A DNA stretch of 5,116 nt. Origin: Vulcanimicrobiota bacterium (GTDB lineage Bacteria > Vulcanimicrobiota > Vulcanimicrobiia > Vulcanimicrobiales > Vulcanimicrobiaceae). Positions 1 through 5,116 of the stretch are shown here, piece by piece. Position 1 is the stretch's first letter. Each line of letters starts with the position of its first letter. Where the stretch lies: contig JAFAMS010000329.1 in the NCBI GenBank assembly GCA_019233165.1, forward strand, positions 1-5,116, in the 5' to 3' direction. The notes below the pieces were generated by a model. The model did not search any database. It was not told where the DNA came from and saw only the letters and a program-made list of their open reading frames with translations. The position numbers and the translations under genes are program-made.

Positions 1-945
1 CGTCCGGAAATCACGAAGCATGAATCCGTTCGAGCTCAGCGTGTACAAGAGCTCGCCGAGAGCCCGGTCGTGGCGCTCCAGCTCGAACTGCATGTTCACG
101 CCGTCTGCCGCGACTCTCATCGAGAGGGCGCGGACGCCGGCGATCGCGCGCGCGCGTTCGACCAAATTTTCGTCAACGCGGTCGAGCATCGCTTCGTAAC
201 GCGTCGTCTCGTATCCGGCGAGCTCTCGCGGCGGCGCACACGCGACGATGCGGCCGCCGTTGACGATCGCGACGCGATCGCAAATCTCCCACGCTTCCTC
301 CAGCAGGTTCGTCGCCAAAATGACCGTCTTGCCGGCGCGGCCGACGAGATCTTCACGGATCAACTTGCGCAGGTCGTAGGCGTGGACGGGATCGACGGCG
401 CGCGTCGGTTCGTCGAGGAAGAGTACCTTCGGATCGGCCAGCAGCGCACGAGCGACGGTGATCCGCTGGCGCATCCCCGACGAGAAGCTCGCAATCCGGG
501 TGTTCAAGGTCCCGCTCAGATCGACGAGCTCGAGAACCTCGTCGATTCTGCGGCGCAACCGCTTCCCGTACAATCCGGCGAGTGCCCCGAAAAACTCTAG
601 GTTCTGCCGGGCCGTAAGCCGCAAATAGAAACTTCGCTCTTCGCTGGTGCAGAGCCCGACGCAGCGGCTTGCGGCGAGCGGGTGCTTCATGACGTCGATC
701 CCGTCGATCGTCATCCGCCCGCGATCCGGAACAGTCAACGTTGCGAGCAGCTTCAGCAACGTCGTCTTTCCGGCGCCGTTCGGTCCCAAGAGGCCGAAGA
801 GCTCGCCGCGGCCGACGGTTAGATTAACGTCGAAAAGTACTTGCCGCCGGGGCGCGCGACCGCGATATTTAAAGAGGGCCGCCGTTCCGAACACCTGCGG
901 GAACGACTTGTCGACGTGCTCGACGACGAGCATCGGATCGTCCAT
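1..945 (-). CDS. ABC-2-type exporter ATP-binding protein (C-terminus cut by window edge)
   Basis: This is the cytoplasmic ATPase subunit of an ABC exporter. It should hydrolyse ATP to drive a separate membrane permease, which is not in the window. The 315 visible residues show, in order: Walker A GPNGAGKT (54-61, Lys60), an SEERSFYLRLTARQNL stretch at the Q-loop (101-116), the signature SSGMRQR (155-161), Walker B VLFLDEP (174-180, Glu179) and a D-loop RAVD (182-185). After about residue 240 comes a mixed segment resembling the accessory C-terminal domain (DUF4162-like) of ABC-2 ATPases. The frame stays open to position 1, so the last residues are missing. Two positions are odd: the Q-loop Gln is replaced by Ser101/Glu102, and the H-switch His is Asn213 (ATN instead of ATH). 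An in-frame TGA lies three codons upstream of the ATG at 945, so the start is 945 or the ATG at 933, which has GGA 7 nt before it. The gene is divergent from the glycosyltransferase operon. A role in glycan export is inferred only from context; drug or lipid export is equally compatible. Confidence 0.93.
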   Translation of the reverse strand, partial: MDDPMLVVEHVDKSFPQVFGTAALFKYRGRAPRRQVLFDVNLTVGRGELFGLLGPNGAGKTTLLKLLATLTVPDRGRMTIDGIDVMKHPLAASRCVGLCTSEERSFYLRLTARQNLEFFGALAGLYGKRLRRRIDEVLELVDLSGTLNTRIASFSSGMRQRITVARALLADPKVLFLDEPTRAVDPVHAYDLRKLIREDLVGRAGKTVILATNLLEEAWEICDRVAIVNGGRIVACAPPRELAGYETTRYEAMLDRVDENLVERARAIAGVRALSMRVAADGVNMQFELERHDRALGELLYTLSSNGFMLRDFRT

Positions 946-956
946 CGGGTTTCATC

Positions 957-976
957 GTCCCCCGTTATTGGGGAAG
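957..976. promoter_or_regulatory. Divergent spacer with back-to-back ribosome-binding sites
   Basis: Only about 43 bp separate the two divergent start codons at 945 and 989. Two purine-rich Shine-Dalgarno-like tracts sit here: GGGGAAG (970-976) serves the plus-strand gene, 12 nt before its ATG, and GGGGGAC (963-957 on the minus strand) serves the ABC gene, 11 nt before its ATG. Their G-runs are the two arms of a small inverted repeat, CCCC-gttatt-GGGG (960-973 region). The RBS calls come from sequence and spacing, and both spacings are slightly long. I see no convincing -35/-10 pair inside the spacer, so the promoters probably reach into the coding sequences on either side. Confidence 0.4.
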
Positions 977-988
977 TCACACGTACCA

Positions 989-2092
989 ATGCGCACGTTG
1001 CGCGTCATGCATGTGATCACCGACCTTGGCACGTACGGTGCCGAGCGTTTCCTGCTCGAGCTTCTCACCGAGTTGCCCGTGCCGTCGCTCTCGCTCGGCG
1101 TAACGCTCGTCGCCGGGCGCAGCGTTCCGGCGCCGCTGCGCGAGCGCGACATCGACGTTTGCGCGCTGGGACGAAGCGGCCGGTACGATTTCAGCTTCCT
1201 TCCGCGCATGGTCGGTTTCTTTAACGCATGGAAACCGGATATCGTTCATACGCACACGCATCACGGCAAATATTGGGGACGCTTGGCCGCTGTACTTGCA
1301 GGCGTTCCGACGGTCGTGCACAGCGAGCACAATAGCGACTTTCGGGCGAGCGCACCCTTCGTCGTGCTCAACCGCTTGCTTCACCGGCGGACGAAGCGAA
1401 TTGTCGCTCTCTCGGAGACGCATGGCAGCTGTCTGGGTCGTGCGGAAGGGGTCCCTTCCGAGCGAATCGTCGTGATACCGAACGGAATCCGCCTGCCGCG
1501 CGATCTCGATCGAGAAGCCGCGCGCCGAAAGCTGGGTACCGACGGTGACACGCTCGCTCTGATGCACGTCGGCCGCCTCTGCGGCGTGAAAAACCAGCGC
1601 CTCGCGCTCGCGGCGCTCTCGATTCTCTCCGGCGATTTGCGCTTGCGCGCCAAGCTCTTCTTCGCGGGGGACGGCGATGACCGCGCCATGCTCGAAGGGC
1701 TCGCCCAACGACTAGGAGTCGGCGGGAACGTCGTCTTCCTCGGCTACCGCGACGATCTCGTCGGTCTGCTTCCAGCGGCCGACGCCTGGCTGATGACCTC
1801 GCTTAATGAGGGTATGCCGATCTCGATGATCGAGGCGATGGCCGCAGGAATTCCGATCGTGACGACGCCCTGGAACGGTGCCGCTGCGATGCTCGAAGGC
1901 GGCCGCTGCGGATGGGTGAGCTCGAGCATGAGTCCGGAATCGTTCGCGACCGCGCTCGAGTCGGCGCTTCGCGATCCGGCGGAAGCGCGCGAACGCGGGG
2001 GGCGCGCACGAGCGCGCGCGGTCCAGCTCTTTTCGATCGAGCGCACCGCGCAGCAATACGTCGCGTTGTACCACACGTTGGTGGGTGCTTGA
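989..2092 (+). CDS. GT4-family glycosyltransferase (first gene of operon)
   Basis: This is a predicted cytoplasmic, retaining GT-B glycosyltransferase of 367 residues, a normal length for GT4. It should move a sugar from a nucleotide-sugar donor to a growing glycan. The N-terminal acceptor domain opens with a Rossmann strand (RVMHVIT, residues 5-11) and a GAER loop (17-20), then HTHTHHGKYWGRLAA (87-101) and HSEHN (111-115). The linker carries IPNGI (163-167). The donor domain has HVGRL (193-197) with Arg196 and Lys201 as the expected diphosphate-binding pair, then the family E-x7-E motif at Glu274 and Glu282 (NEGMPISMIEAMAAG region). The open frame extends upstream to 647, but that part is antisense to the ABC gene. 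The ATG at 989 fits because the Rossmann strand starts right after it and GGGGAAG precedes it; the ATG at 1007 is an alternative. It lacks transmembrane segments. Its stop overlaps the next gene by 8 nt. Donor and linkage cannot be assigned. Confidence 0.93.
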   Translation: MRTLRVMHVITDLGTYGAERFLLELLTELPVPSLSLGVTLVAGRSVPAPLRERDIDVCALGRSGRYDFSFLPRMVGFFNAWKPDIVHTHTHHGKYWGRLAAVLAGVPTVVHSEHNSDFRASAPFVVLNRLLHRRTKRIVALSETHGSCLGRAEGVPSERIVVIPNGIRLPRDLDREAARRKLGTDGDTLALMHVGRLCGVKNQRLALAALSILSGDLRLRAKLFFAGDGDDRAMLEGLAQRLGVGGNVVFLGYRDDLVGLLPAADAWLMTSLNEGMPISMIEAMAAGIPIVTTPWNGAAAMLEGGRCGWVSSSMSPESFATALESALRDPAEARERGGRARARAVQLFSIERTAQQYVALYHTLVGA

Positions 2093-3275
2093 AGTGCGTT
2101 TGGCGATCGTGTCCTCGCGCTTCCCCGACGAGCCCGGGGAAGCGTTTCTCTCGGCAGAGCTCGAGGCGTTACGTCCGTGCGTCGAGCGGCTCGCCGTCCT
2201 TCCGGCGTTGCCCGGGGCGACGGCGTACCATCCTTATAAGGGAGAAGTCGTGCGGATCCCGGTCGCCGGCGCGGCAACCCTGGTTGCGGCGGTGCGCACG
2301 TTTCTTCGGCGACCCGGACGCGCGCTCGCTGCATTGCGCGATATTCTCTTTGCGCCGGGGCGGCTCGCGCATCGCCTCAAGAACTTAGCGATCTATCCTA
2401 AAGGACTGGCCATCGGCGCAGTCCTCGCGCGAGAGCGCTTCGATCACGTCCACGCGTACTGGCTTTCCGCTCCGGCAACGCTCGCGATGGTCGCGGCGCG
2501 CACGGCCGGGATCACGTGGAGCGCGACGGGCCACCGTTGGGACATCTACGACGACAACTTCCTTGCGCTCAAAGCCAAGCGAGCGACCGCGATTCGAACG
2601 ATCTCGTCGCAAGGCAAGGACGCGGTTTGCGCGCGCGTCGCTCCCCTCGACCGCGCCCGGATCGACGTCGTCCCGCTCGGGGTCACAATTCCCGAAGCGA
2701 TCGCGGTGCCGCCGCCGCGCGAGGAGCTGGTCGTGCTGTGCGCGGCCGAGCTGCGACCGGTCAAGGGACACGCGATTCTGCTCGATGCGCTTGCGCGGGC
2801 CCGCGAGATGGGGGTGCCGATCCGTGCTGTACTTGCCGGAATCGGTCCGCTGGAGGAGGAGATTCGCGCTCAGATCGCACGGCTCGGGCTCGACCGTTGC
2901 GTACGTCTTGAAGGCTACGTCTCGCACGGCGCGCTGCTCGAGCGGATCGTGCGCGGCGAGTTCGACGCAGTCGTCCTGGCCAGCATCGCCCAAGGCGATC
3001 TCAAGGAAGGGATCCCCGTGATCTTGATCGAGGCGATGGCCGCGGGCGTTCCGGTCGTCGCGACGAAATCCGGCGCTATTCCGGAACTGCTCGAACCGTC
3101 CCGGGGGACCGTGGTCCCATGCGGCGATGCCGTCGCACTCGCAAACGCGTTCGTCGAGCTCGCGCGCGACCCCACGCGCGGACGCTCTCGTTCCGCCAGC
3201 GCTCGCGCCTTCGTCCGCGAGCGGTACGACGCCCGCCAAACCGCCACGGCACTCTTGGAACACATACGTCGATGA
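2085..3275 (+). CDS. GT4-family glycosyltransferase, WcaL/AmsK-like exopolysaccharide type
   Basis: This is a predicted retaining GT-B glycosyltransferase of 396 residues for extracellular polysaccharide assembly. Its N-terminus (SSRFPDEPGEAFLSAEL, 10-26) matches the pattern of the colanic-acid/amylovoran subgroup, where an aromatic-Pro strand end is followed by an ETF-like loop. The subgroup acceptor-domain motifs follow: HAYW (123-126) and TGHRWDIYDDN (148-158), then VPLGV (196-200). The donor domain carries the E-x7-E motif at Glu308 and Glu316 (KEGIPVILIEAMAAG region). In the phosphate loop AELRPVKGH (221-229) Lys227 is kept, but Glu222 stands where Arg is usual, with an Arg at 224. The start is either GTG 2085, which overlaps the previous gene by 8 nt, or GTG 2094, just past that gene's stop. 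The later one gives a more typical N-terminus (MRLAIVSS), and neither has a strong Shine-Dalgarno, so coupled translation is likely. The stop overlaps the next ATG as ATGA. The exact sugar is unknown. Confidence 0.91.
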   Translation: MLEVRLAIVSSRFPDEPGEAFLSAELEALRPCVERLAVLPALPGATAYHPYKGEVVRIPVAGAATLVAAVRTFLRRPGRALAALRDILFAPGRLAHRLKNLAIYPKGLAIGAVLARERFDHVHAYWLSAPATLAMVAARTAGITWSATGHRWDIYDDNFLALKAKRATAIRTISSQGKDAVCARVAPLDRARIDVVPLGVTIPEAIAVPPPREELVVLCAAELRPVKGHAILLDALARAREMGVPIRAVLAGIGPLEEEIRAQIARLGLDRCVRLEGYVSHGALLERIVRGEFDAVVLASIAQGDLKEGIPVILIEAMAAGVPVVATKSGAIPELLEPSRGTVVPCGDAVALANAFVELARDPTRGRSRSASARAFVRERYDARQTATALLEHIRR

Positions 3276-4498
3276 TCGCGGCCTTTCTGCTCGCCCTCTT
3301 CCTCGCTGCAATTCCACTGCACGTCAAGACGTGGCTGTACTACGGGCTCAACGGTATCAACACCGAGGTTCCCCCTCAGATCATGGCCGCGTACGCCGAT
3401 TACGTCGAAGGCGACGTCTTCGAATCCGATCGGCCTGACGCGTTCAAGGCAGCCGGTGGGAAAGCCGCAGTCGCTTACACGGATCCCTCGTTCGTCGCGT
3501 ATTGCGTCCCGCCGTTCATGCCGCCGGCGGGGAAATGCGATCCGGTCGAGCGCTATGCGCTCCCCGAAAGCGCTTGGTTTCACGAGCCCGACGGGACGCG
3601 GACGCGCCGCAACGAGGGCGAACACTTTCATTATCAAGAGGCGCTCAATCCGGCATCGCCGGCGACACGGCGCTATTACGCGCTGTACACGCGCGACCTC
3701 TTACAGCGCGCGCCGCGACTCGACTACTTCTTCGCCGACGACTCGGGCGGGACGCTCGACGGGCTCTTCTACGGCTTCGAATCCCGCGGCGTCGAGATTT
3801 CGACCGCCGAGCAGCTGATCGTCGCGCGGCGGGCGCTCTTCAGTGCCGCTTCGAGACCCGTATTCATCAATGGGAACGACCCCGCGACCTGGCTTCCGGC
3901 GTACGGTGGCGCGCTCGTCACCGGCCGCAACGTCGAGGGTGAGGTGCACGAAGGCTGCTTCAATGCGGACGACTACGGACTCCTGACCGATGTCGCGCAT
4001 CGCTGGCAGCGCGAGTCGGAGTCGCTCCTCTTCAATGCGCGGCTGCGACGGTATGCGGTCTGCATGATGCAAGGCTCGATGACGCCCGAACGCCGACTTT
4101 ACGCGCTCGCGTCCTGGTGGATCAGCTACGACGAGCGGTGGTCGATCGCGGCACCGGTCAACAAGGCGCCGGACGGGTACGCGGTCTTTCCGGAGTTCGA
4201 CATCGTCCCGGGCTCGCCGCGGCGCACCGCCGAACGTTCGATTGAAGAGCTTCGGCGCGGCAACGTCTACGTGCGCGAGTTTGCGCGATGCAGACAACGG
4301 GGAACGTTCATCGGCCCGTGTGCCGCCGTCGTCAACACCGGCGACGCCGATGCGGCCGTTCCGCAGTTGCAAGGTCGATACGCGCGCAACTTGGAGCTCA
4401 CGCCGCACAGCGTCGTCTCCGGCGGGACCGTCCTCTGGTCGAGCGGCGTCCCTTCGCACGTCGAGGCCGGGCACGCGCTCGTCCTGCGAGGGAGCTGA
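3272..4498 (+). CDS. Exported putative glycoside-hydrolase-like (TIM-barrel) protein
   Basis: This 408-residue protein starts with a hydrophobic segment (residues 2-16, MIAAFLLALFLAAIPL) that looks like a signal peptide or membrane anchor but has no basic residues before it. The body resembles hypothetical glycosyl-hydrolase-like families (GHL15- or GH114-type barrels): NPASPATRRYY (126-136), the acidic strand end DYFFADDSGG (151-160), FINGND (198-203), an acidic EGEVHEG (222-228), PDGYAVFPEFD (300-310), and a C-terminal beta-sandwich-like tail from about 330 (NVYVREFARC). Candidate catalytic acids are Asp156/Asp157 and Glu222, Glu224 or Glu227. Six cysteines (78, 89, 229, 264, 340, 350) suit an exported, disulfide-bonded protein; 78/89 and 340/350 look like pairs. 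The start overlaps the previous stop as ATGA. The reading frame runs upstream to 3119, but only as a shadow of the previous gene. The likely job, by context, is cleaving, editing or binding the polysaccharide made by the neighbouring transferases. Family membership is from motif memory and the activity is not shown. Confidence 0.72.
   Translation: MIAAFLLALFLAAIPLHVKTWLYYGLNGINTEVPPQIMAAYADYVEGDVFESDRPDAFKAAGGKAAVAYTDPSFVAYCVPPFMPPAGKCDPVERYALPESAWFHEPDGTRTRRNEGEHFHYQEALNPASPATRRYYALYTRDLLQRAPRLDYFFADDSGGTLDGLFYGFESRGVEISTAEQLIVARRALFSAASRPVFINGNDPATWLPAYGGALVTGRNVEGEVHEGCFNADDYGLLTDVAHRWQRESESLLFNARLRRYAVCMMQGSMTPERRLYALASWWISYDERWSIAAPVNKAPDGYAVFPEFDIVPGSPRRTAERSIEELRRGNVYVREFARCRQRGTFIGPCAAVVNTGDADAAVPQLQGRYARNLELTPHSVVSGGTVLWSSGVPSHVEAGHALVLRGS
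4489..4494 (+). promoter_or_regulatory. Ribosome-binding site of the third glycosyltransferase gene
   Basis: AGGGAG lies 3 nt before the ATG at 4498, inside the last codons of the hydrolase-like gene. It is the clearest Shine-Dalgarno sequence in the operon. Together with the TGATG stop/start overlap, it fixes this start and suggests re-initiation by ribosomes ending the upstream gene. The 3-nt spacing is shorter than optimal. Confidence 0.55.
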
Positions 4499-5116
4499 TG
4501 CCGGCCCGAAAGCGGATAGCGCTCGTCACGCAATTCTATTCACCGGAACCGTGCGCGGCGAGCAATCGTCTCTCGGCCCTCGCGGCGACGCTCGCCGCAG
4601 CCGGCAACGACGTCATGGTCGTGACGGGCTTTCCGAGCTTTCCCACGGGGGAGATTCCGCCGGCCTATCGGCGCAGGTTTTTCGTGCGAGAAAATGTGGG
4701 CGGAATCGCCGTCGCACGAGTGTGGACTTTTGCATCCGAGCGCAAGAGCCGGCGCAATCGCTTCCTCAATTGGCTCTCAGTCGCGCTCGGGGCGAGCCTC
4801 TACCTTCTGTTGCAGCGCGCGCGCTTCGACGTGATCGTCGTCTCGAGCCCACCGATCACCCTCGCCCTTCCCGCACTCGTCGGGAAGGTCCGTCACCGAG
4901 CAACGCTGGTGGCGGATATACGGGACGTCTTCCCCGACGTCGCCGTCCGCATTGGCGAATGGCGCGAGGACAGCACGATCGTCCGCTTGGTCGCGGCGGT
5001 TGCCGAGAGCCTCTACCGTGCCGCAAACGTCGTCGTCTGCGTCACCGAAACGGCACGCGACGAGATCGCGGCTCGCGGCGTCCCGCTCGAGAAGATCGCC
5101 GTCCGCCCGAACGGAT
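4498..5116 (+). CDS. GT4-family glycosyltransferase, WbuB/WcaI-like, N-terminal part
   Basis: This is the N-terminal 206 residues of a GT-B glycosyltransferase that continues past the right edge; the family is usually about 400 residues. The acceptor domain matches the WbuB/WcaI type: VTQFYSPEPCAASNRLSALA (10-29), VVTGFPSFPTGEIPPAYR (41-58), the SSPPITLAL segment (116-124), ADIRDVFPDVAV (139-150), and at the end RGVPLEKIAVRPNG (193-206), the linker just before the donor domain. The donor-binding Arg/Lys and the E-x7-E motif fall outside the window. Known WbuB-type enzymes act in O-antigen and capsule synthesis, in some cases adding amino-sugars, but the donor here cannot be told. The stretch LNWLSVALGASLYLLL (90-105) is fairly hydrophobic and may be a membrane-associating helix, as is seen in this family, rather than a true transmembrane span. 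The gene starts in the TGATG overlap with the hydrolase-like gene. Confidence 0.9.
   Translation, partial: MPARKRIALVTQFYSPEPCAASNRLSALAATLAAAGNDVMVVTGFPSFPTGEIPPAYRRRFFVRENVGGIAVARVWTFASERKSRRNRFLNWLSVALGASLYLLLQRARFDVIVVSSPPITLALPALVGKVRHRATLVADIRDVFPDVAVRIGEWREDSTIVRLVAAVAESLYRAANVVVCVTETARDEIAARGVPLEKIAVRPNG

Noticed and set aside
31..55. Inverted repeat CGAGCTC ... GAGCTCG
   Set aside because: It lies in coding sequence (Glu-Leu/Ser-Ser codons), the arms are short, and no T-run follows, so it is probably chance.
145..156. Alternating (CG)6 tract, possible Z-DNA
   Set aside because: It is explained by Arg/Ala codons in the ABC gene; such runs are expected at this GC content.
70..600. 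Open plus-strand frame of 176 codons
   Set aside because: It lies opposite conserved ABC ATPase motifs (signature, Walker B) and its translation is low-complexity Arg/Asp-rich, typical of a shadow in GC-rich DNA.
647..988. In-frame upstream extension of the first glycosyltransferase, giving a 481-residue protein
   Set aside because: The extra 114 residues are antisense to the conserved N-terminal half of the ABC ATPase and resemble no domain. The Rossmann fold starts at the ATG at 989.
1831..3048. 18-nt near-identical stretch shared by the two complete glycosyltransferase genes
   Set aside because: It encodes the conserved IEAMAAG part of the GT4 E-x7-E motif in both. This is protein conservation, not a mobile or recombination repeat.
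3119..3271. Upstream extension of the hydrolase-like gene
   Set aside because: It overlaps the previous gene's coding frame and encodes a very Arg-rich run. The ATG at 3272 gives a hydrophobic export segment and the standard ATGA overlap.
2385..3317. Long minus-strand open frame of 310 codons
   Set aside because: It is antisense to the WcaL/AmsK-like gene, which has clear family motifs. The translation is Arg/Asp-rich with no recognisable domain.

Overview
The window is a GC-rich bacterial segment (about 60-65 % GC by eye). It is packed with protein-coding genes and holds one divergent gene junction of only about 43 bp. I see no RNA genes, insertion sequences, CRISPR arrays or terminators. 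The CG-rich codon use (GCG, CGC, TCG, GAC, CTC) is uniform across all five genes, so nothing suggests recent transfer. The phylum cannot be fixed from this sequence. A high-GC environmental lineage such as Eremiobacterota/WPS-2 would fit, but that is only a guess.

Layout: positions 1-945 hold, on the minus strand, the ATP-binding subunit of an ABC-2-type exporter. Its N-terminus lies at 945 and its C-terminus runs off the left edge. Positions 946-988 are a very short divergent spacer that carries both ribosome-binding sites. From 989 to the right edge, four plus-strand genes form one tight operon: a GT4 glycosyltransferase (989-2092), a second GT4 glycosyltransferase of the WcaL/AmsK kind (2085-3275), an exported glycoside-hydrolase-like TIM-barrel protein (3272-4498), and the N-terminal half of a WbuB/WcaI-like GT4 glycosyltransferase (4498-5116, cut by the window edge). 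Adjacent genes overlap by 8, 4 and 1 nt, which points to co-transcription and coupled translation.

Together this looks like part of a locus for a surface or exopolysaccharide. Three retaining GT-B glycosyltransferases would each add a sugar to a lipid-linked glycan on the cytoplasmic side. The hydrolase-like protein could trim, modify or bind the polymer after export. The divergent ABC ATPase could power export of the glycan or of something unrelated; its permease is not in the window. Substrates and linkages cannot be read from the sequence. The least ordinary points are the hydrolase-like gene embedded among the glycosyltransferases, unusual residues in the ABC ATPase (Asn at the H-switch, no Gln at the Q-loop), and a Glu where one glycosyltransferase usually has its phosphate-binding Arg.
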